A DNA stretch of 64,000 bases from Branchipolynoe longqiensis (Eukaryota; Annelida; Polychaeta; Phyllodocida; Polynoidae): assembly GCA_030323885.1 (NCBI GenBank), contig CM059194.1, positions 31,041,367-31,105,366 of the forward strand, read 5' to 3'. This document shows, piece by piece, positions 39,403 to 54,400 of this stretch; position 1 is the first letter of the stretch, and each line of letters begins with the position of its first letter. The notes under the pieces are model-generated. The model was not told the DNA's origin. It saw only the letters and a program-made list of their open reading frames with translations, and did no database searches. The position numbers and the translations under genes were made by a program.

Positions 39403-42400
39403 TATGTATATATGTATATTCTCAACTGTCTTCTGGCTACAGAAAGAGAGGGCGCCCCCGTCCCCATCTCCGGTTCAAAGATACCATCAAGAGAAACCTG
39501 ATGTGTTGAGCCTGCCTTGCAAGTGGACTGGCTATATAGGTGCAATCATAAGCATAAAATGACATGAAAACCATTTCAAAGTCAAACAACCAAGTAAACA
39601 GTATTGTAGTAGTCTGCACTCACATCACAGGCAAGAAGCCACATGTATAAGTAAATGTGGGTAAAGTGGTTGCATCAGGGAGCTTCCATAATCTAATAGT
39701 TACGATGATCACCTCAAGTCTGGGTTCGAGTCCCGCTCTGTGCACGATGCGGGCATAAGTGAGAAACCTGATCCATGAGACGCAACTCTCACAGCAGAGA
39801 GCTAAATGGAGAGCGGCAGTCAAGTAATGAAAGCAGCTTTGTCGCATCGCGACCGACAGCATGATGATGATGATGATATCTGTATATATATATACTCCTA
39901 GATGTTTCGGTTTTAATCGTGGGTGAAAAGCGCGTATATCATAACCATATCCATTGTTTTTTTTCTTTTCTCAACCATTTTCTCCAAATCTAAATTTTAC
40001 GAAAATATAAATTTCATGAAGGTGGAGGGGATTCCGGAAACTATGACAACACTGGGCCTTACTTAATGGGATTGGCGGACCGGATTTCCGGTTTTGTTTA
40101 CTCATCATTATGCAACACCGGAAGTAGTGGCAAGCCCGTGTGAGTTTCACCGCGTTCGTTTGAAGAGCATTCCATATGGAGGTTATACCCAATCTTAGTA
40201 TATTATCGCCATATCTACTCATAATTATATAAATAATATATATAATTATATATAATTATATATAATACAGTATTACCCTATTATAATGTGATCGATCAGG
40301 TCCATATAATGCGGTTGCAAAAAAATCGGGGTCGCGTCAAATCGGAGTTCACTTGAATGAATTACCTCTGATTTAAAGACGTCTGTGTCCAATGAATCAT
40401 TACGTTATATCCAAATTCACGTTAAACTGGGGTGCGTTATAATGATATATATTTACCAACGACATTTGCGGCCAAGTTAAAATATATATTTGTTTAAATC
40501 TCAATTCGGCTTAACAAGAAAACAAATCTCAATTTAGCTTAAGAAATTAAAGATAAGAAATTAAAAAAATAATTCTCCAGGAAATATCTAAATTCCAATA
40601 GGAAATCCCCGCCTAAAGTCAGTATAAAAATAAAACTCAATTCAATTAAAAACTGAAGTAAATCTCTCAGAACCACTTATAGTTAGTTATACAGCCTCAG
40701 CCTACTAATTGAATATTTTCCGCTAATAGTCAACAGTAATTTTTCTTCTTAATTTCAGTTGCGCTCAAAATAATTGTATACAAACAACATTTTTAAAAGA
40801 AATTTCGCGCAGTGAAGAACAAGGCTCGGATGGCCTGAGACGCCCGGTGTACTGCGGGGCTACTGTTGACAGCGGGGCGTCCCCTGACGGCGTGCTTGGT
40901 TTTAGCGCATTAAGTCCGACAGTGGCGGATCTTGTCAGTTGCTCATATAAGGTGGCCAAGGGCCGAGCTGCTCGTCCCATGACGAGGCATGTTGTACAAA
41001 CTTCTCTCTGTGTGCGTGCTGTGATTTGTTGTTTACGTTGGCTCATCTTCGATAAGTGGTTGGTTGTTGGAGTTTTACATCCTGACAACATTTAAGGTCA
41101 TATCAGGTCGGATACTGACTTGTGACAGTGCGCACTCATTGTATTTTTTATAGTGCTGCCCCACTAGGAAATTAGGTCACTGGCACCATGACCTGATATC
41201 GCACTCAGTCACATTATCCTGACATTGAGCTAACCACTCCTTGTCCTATCCTATTAATGCCGAGTGCCAGGCTAGGAAGCGACACGTATCAATTTTATAA
41301 GTCATTGGTTTGACTCGACTGGGAATCAAACCCTGATCTCATGCATGGGAAGCCTGCACACAACCAGCGGTCCACAACTAGTTCATCAAAGTATGTTGTA
41401 TGTGCTGTCCCGTCTATGGGAAAGTGCATATAAAAGACCCCTTGCTGCTTATTGGAAAGAGTAGCCTATGTGGCAGCAGGGGGTCTCCTCCAAATATATA
41501 TATATATCATTATGAAGTTTGATGTCCAATAGCCGGTGATAAAAATCAATGTGCTCTAGAGGCTTCCTTAAATAAAACAAGCTTTACTTTTTTTTTTGCA
41601 GGTGGGAGTGGGGATGGGGTGGGGGTTGGGTGGGGGGTAGCCTGCGCTCTACCGTTTCAGCCACATCGTCCAGTGCACATATAGGCTCAGGGCATAAGAG
41701 AATGTATGTCGTACAATGGTAAGGGTGCTTTTCCCCCAAAATGGAAGGAATTTGGGTTTTAGTCCTACTCCATGCAAGGTAACAGAGCGTTTGCAGCACC
41801 ACTGCGATAGAATCGACAATTTGTTTCTGCTCCCCGGCCATATCCATGTCCAGAATCGGTAATAATCTGTTTGTTCGTTTGGGTTTTACATCCTGGCACC
41901 ATCTAGGGTCTGACTTGTGGGAGTGCACATTCATGGCGACGTTATTATAGTGCTGCTCCACTGGGAGACCAGACCGCCGGCACCATGACCCAATTCCCCA
42001 CTCAATATCCATCATTCTAATATGAAGCTGACGAGTCCTTTCAATTTTGTAAGTCATTAGTTTGCCTTGGCCAGGATTCGAACTTCTGACCTTCTGCATG
42101 AGAAGCCTGTGCTCTTACTGATTTAGCCATCGCATTCTTGAATATGTTCCTAAATATGTTGATCATGAATTGACGCCGCTAAAATCTTTGTACCCTCCAT
42201 ATAACAATTCACTATCGGCTTAGGATGGTTCATCACCAGAACTGTTTTGTAAAACACACCCATGTACCTATAGAGGCGGTGTAATGACGTCACGAGACAA
42301 CTTCCGGTGGCCATATTGGATTACATATGAACGGCTTGCAACTGCTTACATTGTGTTTATGTACCGATATGTCGGTTTATTTGTCACTGTTTTGAGCAGT

Positions 42401-45400
42401 TTGGCCTCAGAAGTTCAGGGAAAAGGGTTTTTTAATGGAGGGGAAGTCTTTTTTTAATCATGTAGCCTCACATCATTGTTAAAGTGCCGTATGTTGACAG
42501 ATTGGATGCTCTGTCAAATAATTAGAAAGGTTTGGGCAGTACCCGCTAGGTGGTGCCACCATACTTCGGCGGCCACCAACCGGGTAGGCCCAGTGGTGGC
42601 CATAGTGTTATTGATATATGACAGGGGGCGCCATAGGCGGTATCAAGTGTAATCCAAGATGGCTGACCGCTGAGTGTTGATGGCATGTGCACTCCCTCTA
42701 TACAGCGAGTTGTCTCTCTTTACAGTTCTTGCTAATAAGTCACCACACAAACAAAAGAAGAACAAACTTTTTTTTAAACACTAAAACAAAACGATGCCCT
42801 CACCACTCAAAAGACACAAGAAGGCAATTAAATTAACGCAACATAGTAGACCAAAGCCAATGCTTGTAGGACCAGATTCCCAGCTCACAACTGCCCCTAG
42901 CGGCGACTAGAGGTACTTGTGGTTGTGATGTGTGGCCCTCGCCTCGGCAATGTAATATGACTATTTATAGGAACATGTTCAATTCAGTCAGCGGAAGTTG
43001 ATAGAAACTGTCGGAGAAGTGTGAGTGAGTCGGAGAGTGGAGTGGAGCAGGGCCGGGTGGGGTGGGGGTGTGGGTTGGGGTGGGGTGTGGGTTGGGGTGG
43101 GGCGGGGTTGGGGTGGGTTTGCTTAGCGAGTTCATCGTAAACAAAGCGTCGCCCTGTGTGGTGCGGTGTGAGTTGCTCTGTTTGATCTCTGTTTGCAGGG
43201 TGTTGAGTAAAGAGGGCGCTGCAAAGAGGTGAAAGCATTGACATGGAGCATATTCCTGAGACACATTCAGGAAGTAATTTCGTCGAGTCCCTCGTGTCTT
43301 CTCTTCTTTCGGGGTAGGTAGCGGGGCGGGTGGGTGGGGGCGGGGAGGGGGGTGGAGAGAGGGCCGGGTGGGGGGTGGAGGCGGAGAGGGGGCGGGGAAG
43401 GGGTGTCCCTTGCTTCCATTTCTCGCTTCGCAGGCGTCAATGCTCTCGCGTCAGAAGTCCTCAGACCTCGGGCATCAAACCTCATATCGGGCAATAACTG
43501 CTTGGTTTTTAAAATACTATCCAGGATGAGGACTCTGGCTTTGCCGGGCGGAGATTACCCATAATGCCACATGAATACCAGATATTCCCATTTAGGATGG
43601 GAATATCCCAATAATGAATATTCCTATAGAGAACATATTATTTGCACACCTATGGTGTCCTGATATGACCTTAGATGTTGTTAGGAGGTAAAACAATAAA
43701 CAGCCAAATGCACTGCTGTTGTCATTTCCTAAACACATATGTGCCGTATAATATATTATGTGAATATAAATAACTGATAAGGTAACTTCTGATCGTTTTA
43801 TATGGTGACCTATATTGGGATTGCATTGTTCTGCAGCCTATTTTGTAAGCCTGCAGACTGAATGGGTATCTTATATGATGTCATATCGATGAAGCTTGAT
43901 AGGTCAACCCTACTAAGGGGTCTAGTGTTTATTTATATACGAATAATGTGGCCCTTAACATATCTGCTGGTGGCCCAATAAGTTATGACGGCTTTCCTAA
44001 TATAATACATAACTACAAAGCTAGAAATTCTGTCCAAATATCTGGATTAATTTTAAAAATTTACTCCGGGGAAAGATGTAAAAAGTAAAGCTTTTCTTAT
44101 TTAACAACACTTCTAGAGCACATTGATTTTTATCATCGGCTATTACATATAAAATATATGGTAATTCTGACATATTTCTTCGGAGGAAACCCACTGCTGA
44201 CAAATAGGCTACTCTTTCCGATAAGCAGCAAGGGGTCTTTTATCTGCAATTTCCCACAGACAGGACAGAATATACGACAGCCTTTGATGAACTAGTTGTT
44301 GACCACTAGTTGGAACGGAAAAATAACCCAAACTGCAAATGGGTGCCGTGAGCAGGATCCATCAGATGACCCACACCTTCGCAGGTGGACACTATACTGT
44401 CTGAGCTAAGTCCTGCTCCTTGAGGGACGATGTAGTAAATCACCAATAGATATTGACAAACTGTTCATTATTCGTATATATTCGCTAAGGACAAGAGCAC
44501 CCGATGCTAATTAGTGTGTTGGTATAACGTAAATACCAACCAATGACATTATCAATAGGTTTGATTGATTGATTTGTGAGTCCTTTAAGCTGTGGGGGAA
44601 ACTGTCGAAGAAGGTTGAGCAAGTCGGAGAGTTGAGTAGAGTGGGGTAGGGGTTGGGTGGGGGTGGGGGTGGCTTAGCGGGTTCGTGGTAAACAAAGGTT
44701 TGCCTTATGTGGTGTCGTGTGAACTTTTATTCGAACATTACTTATAGAGATAGCGCCAGTTGACCTTGGGTATATATGCTTCGGTTGGTTGGTTGTTGGA
44801 GTTTTACATCCTGGCAACATCTAAAGACCGACTTGTGGTTGTTGCACACTCATGGTGACTTTAAAGTGCTGCCCTACTGGGAAATCAGGCCACCAGCACC
44901 ATGACCCGATATCCCACTCAGTCACATTATCCTGACACTGAGCTAAACAGTCCTTGCGCTATCCTATTAATGCCAAGCACCAGGCTAGAAAGTGACAAGT
45001 ATCAATTTTATAAGTGGAAATTAAACACACAAAAGTGACACATCCATAACATCATTTTAAACATACACACCACATTCAAACTAGATTCATTTGATTACAG
45101 TTAAGCAAACAAAATGATGTCGTACAAGAAAAAAGTTTAAACAAAGTTTAAAAAACAAGTTTGTGTAAATCTCAGTGTAAAAGTGTAAATGTGTAAAATA
45201 TCATATTTTCACTTTAGCACAAAATCATATAAACATACTTTTGATACGTTTTGTGGTATAGATTAAATACATATAGTATTGCTAACATACTGAATAACAA
45301 AAGACAATAAAAATAATTATTTGACTTGCTATTAAAAAAAAAAAAAAGAATTGATTATGTCCCACGTAACATGGATACCAAATATGTTGTACCCAGTTTC

Positions 45401-48400
45401 AAAGAACGACCCATATATACTGAGTCGCAGCTCCTTCATATGTGTAAGTTGTACCTGTGGCCCGGCGTTCTGGGTCACAGCTTGAGTCATCCCTAAGGGA
45501 CCAGTGGAACTCGGAGCGCTGATCCTCGAAGCTTCCATTTCCACCCTACATGGCTCCCACATTACCTACTGATGTATACACTAGGGACCAATTAATTCAT
45601 TTTTAATTTTTTTAAATAAATGTTAACAGAATGCTTTTCTCAATCTCTTCTCGGACCATTCTCAACTATTGCCCGCCGTTCTCCGCTTGCAACTACATCC
45701 TGGTTACTGACCAGTTGGGTCTGAATACCTATATACACTATGAGGACTGTTAGGGACCAGTTGGGTCTAAATACCTCCATAAACTAGGAGGAATGTCAGG
45801 GACCAGTCGGGTCTAAATACATCTATACTAGGAGAAATGTTATGGTCCAGTTGGGTTTATATACATCTACACAGTAGGAGGGCTGTCAGGGACCAGTTGT
45901 GTTTGAAGAGTTACATACACTAGGAATGTCAGGGAACAGTTGGGTTTGAGGACCTATATACACTAGGAGTATCAGGGACCAGCTTAATCTAAAGACATAC
46001 CTACACTAGGAAGAGTGTCAGAGACCAGTTTACTCTAGATCTATCTGTACGAGATGTGTCAGGGACCAGTTGGGTTTGAGGACGTATATACACTAGGAGT
46101 ATCAGGGACCAGCTTAATCTAAAGACATACCTACACTAGGAAGTGTGTCAGAGACCAGTTTACTCTAGATCTATCTGTACAAGATGTGTCAGAGACCAGT
46201 TGGGTCTGAATACCTATATACACTAGGAGTATCAGGGACCAGCTTAATCTAAAGACATAGCTACACTAGGAAGTGTGTCAGAGACCAGTTTACTCTAGAT
46301 CTATCTGTACGAGATGTGTCAGGGACCAGTTGGGTCTGAAGACCTATATACACTAGGAGTATCAGGGACCAGCTTAATCTAAAGACATACCTACACTAGG
46401 AAGTGTGTCAGAGACCAGTTTACTCTAGATCTATCTGTACGAGATGTGTCAGGGACCAGTTGGGTCTGAATACCTATATACACTAGGAGTATCAGGGACC
46501 AGCTTAATCTAAAGACATACCTACACTAGGAAGTGTGTCAGAGACCAGTTTACTCTAGATCTATCTATACTAGATGTGTCAGGGACCAGTTGGGTCTGAA
46601 GACCTATATACACTAGGAGGAGTGTAAAGGACCAGCTTAGTTTGAAGACATATCTACACTAGGTGGAGTGTAAGGGACCAGTTGGGTCCGAAGCCCTACA
46701 TACAGTACGAGGAGTGCAAGGGACCAGTTCGTCTTGTAGTTAGCTGGTTCCAGGTGCTTGTCCAACTTCACCACCTGTGATGACACCACCTGTGATGAAT
46801 CCTAGGACGCCACCTGTGATGAATCCTAGGACACCACCTGTGATGAATCCTAGGACGAGGGGTGGTAGAAGTGAATAAATGAGGGTGTGTGGGTGGATAT
46901 GAGTGAATGGCTACTGACTGCGACGGATTGCGAGTGGGCGCCGGACGAGTTGCTGGTACACTCGTTGACGGAATACATCAGCGTGAAGGCGAGCACGGCA
47001 CTCATGGCGGCCACGATCATGGCTTCGGCCACGTTGGCCCACTTAGCCAGGATGTAGCTGCAAGCGGAGAATGGCAGGTAATAGTTGAGAATGGTCCGAG
47101 AAGAGATTGAGAAAAGCATTCTGTCCACATCTATGTAAACAAAAAAAAGAATTTAAATTAACTGAAAAGATAAAAACATTATTAAAAAAAAAAGAATTGA
47201 AGTAAAAGCCAGTTGAGGTGCTTAATTCTTATAGTTGTATAATCCTTCACCTGGTGAATAAAAGTGGTTAAGTCCACAGTTGCTTCAAATTCGCGCGGTT
47301 ACCCTCTGGGAGAGCCTGAATGCACATGCCATCGGGTAGCACTGTATTTCTGATATGATCTACAAATTTTCAATAAAACATTTCTAGTAGAAATGCAATT
47401 CAACTACAAACACACCCGGGCTGTGAGCGCATGACATATATGTGGGCACTCCCCCCCCCCCCCCCCCCGCCCCCCCCCCCCCCCCCCCCCCCCCAGCCAC
47501 AAAGGGTTAACACATTTTAATAGGATATTGTTATCAGCTATTAACTTACCGTTTTCTAAATACTGTTAGTTTTGCATTTATGTGATTAAACAGCGCACCG
47601 GAAAGGCCACCTGCAAAGGAGCAGACCACCAGGTAAGTGAAACAGGAAATGGCTCAGAGCAGCTCAGTCTATGCACATCCTCACCCTGGAGAACCTAATT
47701 ATATCTGGGTCAGGGTGCCACTGGCCCCTAACAACCCCCCCCCCCCTCCCCCCATTAGTGCCTGATTGAATGGTATGAATGAATAGTGATTTGAATGAAT
47801 GAATAATGATTGAAAAGAAAGGTTGGTCGGTTGTTGGAGTTTTATGTTCTGGCAACATCTAAGGTCATATCATGATGGGTACCGACTTGTCACAGTGGAC
47901 ACTCATGGCAACTTTATAGTGCTGCCCCACTGGAAAATCAGGCCGTCAGCACCATGACCTGATATCCCACTCAGTCACATTATCCTGACATTGAACCACC
48001 CAGTCCTTTCCCTATCCTAATAATGCCGAATGCCAGGCTAGGAAGCGACAAGTATAAATTTTTAAGTCATTGGTTTGACTCGACCAGGGTTCGAACCCGT
48101 GGGTTCAAATCCCACGATCGACCAAAACGGGAGACGGACACCCAACTTATTCGGCCATCTCGTCTGGTAAATAGTGATTGGAATGAAGGGTGATTGGTGT
48201 GAATTGATGGCGAATGGAAGGAATGATGTCTGAATGTATTGTGAATGGAATGAATGAATGGTGATTGGAATGAAGTAATTATGATTGGAATGAAGTAATG
48301 ATGATTTGCATGAATAGTGATTGGCATGAATGAATGGTGATTGGAATGAGTGAATGGTGATTGGAATGAGTGAATGGTGATTGGAATGGGTGATTGTGAT

Positions 48401-51400
48401 TGGAATGGGTGAATGGTTATTGTGCGTTGGTTTCAGTCACTACTTTCGACCTGAAGGTACTGATAGTTCCAAAACAGATTCTTATTGCTTCATTACTCGA
48501 TTGTCTCATTAAAGCTGCATAGTCCGGTGAAGCATCACATTTTCAAAACCAAAATATTTATTTAGATTTGATTCTACATATCTAACTTAGACGCTGATGC
48601 CCTTATTAAGCATTTGTTTCTGCATAGAAGGCAATACTGAGTCAATTTAACAGAACCTGTTACTGCCGAAGTCTATGGTGTCAGAGTTTTGGCAAGCATG
48701 CCAAAACTAATTTCCCATATCTGCACTCAAAATATCTCAAAAGTTTACCATTCAAAATAAAAGTAACTTTGAAGTAATGTAAAGTAGATAGTAGTGATCG
48801 ATCTTATATATTTATCTCAGAAAAAATACAGAAATTCAAAACCATCGGACTATGCAACATTAAGTATATATATATATTCAATTCAAACTTGATTAAGCAA
48901 ATATATTGTTCTAGTACACAAACAATAAGCTGGTTATTGCACTAACGGAGATTGTGAAATTATTCAAAAGATATATTTCTAATGTTATCATTTTCAGCAC
49001 TTTAAGTAATAATTTAACTTTTGCTGAGAAATCACTGATGATACTCACCAATTACTCCCATGATTAAAAATATAGGCAGTTCTATTGCTTGGTATGTAAT
49101 ATTCTGCAAAAGAAAATAGCAATACAATATAAAGTATCTATTTTTTAAAGAGAAAATGAGAATAATCAGCGCAGTATTTACAAGGACTCAAATACATGGA
49201 GTATGCGCAGTAGCTATATGATTTTGATTTCTACCGCAGTGAAGAATACCTTGTCATGACATTATTACAATTTAATCAAATTAATAAATATGACTCCTAT
49301 TGGATATTTAATATATCATTCTAGACTCAGAAAATATGAAGAGGTCAGGCATACAAACCAACAAATGCCCTTCGGGCCAAAATGAAACCATGACTACCAG
49401 ATTTGAGCTGAAGCTGCCATTATTCTGATAATCAAATACATTTTTCTTCCCCTGCAGAAATCAACACATCCCGTATGTAATGCACCACCAAATATGAAAT
49501 TGATGGACTTTACCTGTAAAAGACAATAACAAATTATATTTGACAGAGAACTGTAATTGGACTTGCCGGTTTTTGCACTTGAACTCTTCATATACTTGAC
49601 AAGTATATATATATATGGTGCATAAGGATTATGCAAATATAAATAATCAGAAGATTCTTTTGTTATCATTTTATCCTCATTGTATTTAGTTCTCTCCATA
49701 GGTGCTAGGTGGCTCCCTTAAACTATATGGAGTGTAGTTAGTTCCCTCCCTAGGCGATAGGTGTTTTGCTTTACTATATAGAGTGCATTTAGTTCCCTCG
49801 CTAGGTGGTAGGTGGTTCCCATCGTTACATAAGAGTGTTTTACTTCTCTTCCAAGGAGCTAGGTGGCTCCCTTTACGATATAGAGTGCATGTAGTTCCTA
49901 CCCTACATGATATATTTGGCTTCCTTTACTAGATAAATTGTATTTAGTTCCCTCCTTAAGCGGTAGATGGCTCCGTTCACTACATAGAGTGAATTCAGTT
50001 CCTGTGCTGGACGCTATGTGGCTTCTTTTTCTATATCAAATTATTTAGTTCTCTCGCTAGGTGTCACCTTTTAATAACTAGACTGTCTGTAGTTCCCTTG
50101 CTAGATGCTAGGTGGCTTCCTTTACTAAATAGAATGTATGTAGTTCGCTCACTAGATGCTAGGTGGCTTCCTTTACTAAATAGAATGTATGTAGTCCTCT
50201 CGCTACATGCTAGGTGGCTTCCTTTACTAAATAGAATGTATTTACTTCCCTCATTAGATGCTAGGTGGCTTCCTTTACTAAATAGAATGTAAGTAGTTCC
50301 CTCATTAGATGCTAGGTGGCTTCCTTTACTAAATAGAATGTATGTAGTTCCCTCGCTAGATGCTAGGTGGCTTCCTTTACTAAATAGAATGTATGTAGTT
50401 CCCTCGCTACATGCTAGGTGGCTTCCTTTACTAAATAGATTATATTTAGTTCCCTTGCTATATACTAGGTGGCTTCCTTTACTAAATAGAATGTATGTAG
50501 TTCCCTCGCTAGATACTATGTGGCTTCATTTACTAAATAGAATGTATTTAGTTCCCTCCCGAGATACTAGGTGGCTTCCTTTACTAAATAGAATTATGTA
50601 CTTCCCGCGTTAGATGCTAGGTGGCTTCCTTTACTAAATAGAATGTACATATTTCCCTCCCTAGATTCTAGGTGGCTTCCTTTACTAAATAGATTATATT
50701 TAGTTGCCTCGCTAGATACTAGGGGGCTTCCTTTACTAAATAGAATGTATGTAGTTCCCTTCCTTGCTCCTAGGTGGCTTCCTTTACTAGATAGATTAGA
50801 CTTAGTTCCTTCTCTAGGCGGCAGAAGGGCAGCCAGAGCTGGGTGAATGGTGAAGACTCCACTTACAGAGAATTGGCCGAAGCTTATAAGCCCAGGGTTA
50901 GATAAGTCTGCCGGGTGGCCATGGAAGGCACTGAGGAGTATATTCACTGTGAACGTCGCCACCATCGAGGCGAACACCTGCAAGAGGACGAACAACTTCA
51001 GCACCCAAGTAACGATTAAAATTCACTGGTCCCAAGATTAAAAAAAAAAATCTAACATAAAAAAAAGAAGTATATTAAGACTGGACAATATAGTTTATTG
51101 ACAATGTCAATCAACATCAATATGAATAATCAAATAATCAATCAGATAATCAATCAAACAATCAAATGGGCTGGACAACACACCAAACAAGCAGAGCGAA
51201 ACCAGCCAACTAACTAACACAAATCCGAAAGGGCGGTATCTACCCGCATATCGAATAGGATACGTTCAGAGATAGGTTTAAATATGTATTTGTACACAGT
51301 ATCTGATGTCCAATCACCCCTGGTCTTAATTTTGTCGATGGTAGCTCTCTGGAGAGCCAAATAGGTGCAGCCAATTCAGCGCAAGGAGTGGCAGGAGAAT

Positions 51401-54400
51401 TTGGAGGGGTCTAAACCCGCCTGGCCTGCAAAATGTTTTATCGGGAACTGTGGGGTTGAATAATCAAGAGGTGAGAATCTACCTCTGGGTGTAGGGAGCT
51501 GGAACGTAGCGTCCTCTGCATCTAGATGTGTCTCGAGAAAGTGCTGACCCAAAATACTGCACACAAATAAGTATTCAGGAATTAACAACTCCCGTTCTGA
51601 GTACTGTATTGTTTTGGACTTGTGGACATGAATCATGAGTCCCCATGAGTAAAAGGAAAAATCACACCTACGCAAGACTGAGTCTGAGGCTGTAATCTGG
51701 CATTTTCTAAGGAGTCCCAGGAAGCCGGTTAATATAGCGGCACGGATGCAAGTATGTCCCACGTTGCTGGACATAAAGGAGAACATAGCCAACAGCTTCT
51801 TTGGAAGCAGTGGTATAGCGCGCTTCACAGCACAACTGAGGACTCTCTTCGCCCCATCTAGGCTGTTTTAATTATGTGCTCAATGTAATCTATGCCCAGA
51901 GTGCCTTCTGACTTTAAGACAAAATTTAAAGCGCTCACATAATTTGTTATGGACGAGTAGGTAAGAGAACATGCCAACCAGGCAATATATAAGGCAACCT
52001 GTGTAGAGGGACACGGAGTAGGGGCTAACAAGCCACCAAACTCATCAATGAAGGACAACTAAAGCTTAATTTGCATAGATCTCATAGCCCTGGAGCTTGG
52101 TGCGTTGTACAACGCACACAGCATCTACCTCTGTCTGTACCTTCCTCAGACCTACAAAAGTCCAGAAACAAAGATGTTACCCTTATTGTAGAAAATATCC
52201 GCACAACATAATCATCGCAATGGGTAGGCTGTCCGTAGCCGGGCCAGAGAATTGGCCTACAACCATCTGCTTAAAGCATCACAAATTGTATTATTAGCAC
52301 TCCTAATATATGCCGAAAAAAATATTAAAATTAAAGTTAACCGAGATCCCGAACAACTCTTTCACCCACAACATAATATTGGAATTCTTACAGCGTCCTG
52401 TGACCAGGGCCGACTCAACAGTCGAGTTATCAATTACGAAAATAACATTTCGATATCTCCAAAGATGCGCCCAGCGATGAGCAGCAGCAATAACAGCCCA
52501 CATCTCTTTCTCGTTTATATGTCCAGGGACGCACGCATGGTCCGGGGACGCCACATGGTGGCAAGTTATCTGTTTCAATTTCAAATGAGATTTTTCGTCA
52601 AAGGCCCCTACACACAAGTTTCAAAATTTTGTCTGAGGGCAACCTCAGCTGCAAATTGGCAGTATCAACGATAATACCCAAGTAGTGGCTCATTTGTGAT
52701 GGCGAGGTTAATTTACCGGAAATTAATATTGAAGCCCATGCGTCTTAGGACGCTAATAACAATATTCTGGCTCCTACAACAGTCTTCAAACGAGTGTCCT
52801 ACAATAGTGCAATAGTCTAAGTAATTTGCCACATATGATGTCCCCTGACGCACAGCACAATGGACGACAGAGTCCGAAATAAGATTGAAAATAAAAGGTG
52901 CAGAGGACAATCCCATGCACAGCTCGTTATCCTCAAAATATTCAAAACCACCACCAAGATTCCACATGAGCCCCTGTCTGGTACTGTCATCTGGGTGTAT
53001 ATTAATAGCTCTGTAAGCCTCACTTATGTCCACTGGGGCAATAAAATCATATTGAACAATGTTATCCACTAATGTAGTAACTGTATTGTAAGAAAAAGTC
53101 TTTGCCACCTCATCGACATAATTATTCACAGAAGCCTCATACAGCTTACTGCAATCTATTATTATGCATAGCCCAATTCCGTTTGACTTTGGTACAGCAA
53201 AGTTATTATGGACACAAGTAGGGGGTCACCGCACACCACTAATTCTACCATCATGCAATTCTTTAAGCAATTTTCCCTCAATACAATTACGGTGATTGGA
53301 GTTACAAATATCCCTTGTATGACCACCATATAATGCATCACAGGACTTATTAATTGATCTGAAACCAAAAATAACACCATGTAATATAAATTCCCAGTTT
53401 GCATCTGTAGTTCCCCTATAAAAGCATTCGCACAAGACTCTGCAAGGCTTCAATTGAGCCATGTGACACCCGACCGCATGTCCACACATGCAAGTACCTT
53501 TAGAACAAGCCGTAGAAACAACAAAATTACAAACAGTACGATCAGCTGATGAGGTGTCAGTCGCAGAAACAGCCAAGCAATTACCATCATTACATACTGA
53601 CAACCAGTCACATACCAGGGGCACCCATTTAGGAAAACCTGCAAGGGGAGTTACATCACCAGGATAATTACAAGGCACATAGACATGTTCAATAGCAAAA
53701 TTATCGGCAGCCAAACTAGCCGTCGGCTGCGGTTGGCAATCAAAGTCAGAGTCAGAGTCAATTTCTGCATGGCCAGCAATGCTGCCATATTCAATTAGAG
53801 GGGCAGTCACCTGCACCGGCACAATCCTGGTGCCCTCTGTAGGCGAGTCCTTGACACAGTCAGTGGTGCATGTAACAACTTGCAGACCCACATTCTCGCC
53901 AACTTTAATGGTTGTAATTGTAGCATTCAGCTTGGCCAGAGTAGGTGCGTTCGTAGACCAATTCTGGGGCACCCCACACATCGCCCCACTTCAGTCTCGG
54001 TGAGAGGTCACCTTCTTGTGCGCCCTACTCCCACATCGGGAACACCAATGGCCAAATTGACAGTTCTTACTGTCAGCAGGACATCCGCTCTCTTTGCTGT
54101 AATTGTTACAGGGCCGCTTCCCCTCACGGGCGAGGGGCTTCTGCACCTGGCTAGACCCTTGGGCTCGAGAATTGTTCGATTTATTCTCAGACTTAAGCAC
54201 CTCATAGGCATAATGCTCAAGTGCTAACTCCTGGTCCCCACCTGTAAATGCTAGGAACCCTTCCTCCAATGCCTTCTTCCTTACTGCCAGGTCATAGTCT
54301 ACATGGGCAGTATCCAAATACCTGTCTCCCCTTGCCTTCCCAGACATATAACCCACATGTCGGATAAAGCCGAGACACTCCTCCAGACACAAGTCTTTTT

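Noticed and set aside
50098..50613. Repeated [21 protein letters not shown] open frames
   Set aside because: A 51-bp tandem keeps any frame open. It lies in the CLC intron next to exon 3 and shows no splice or domain evidence.
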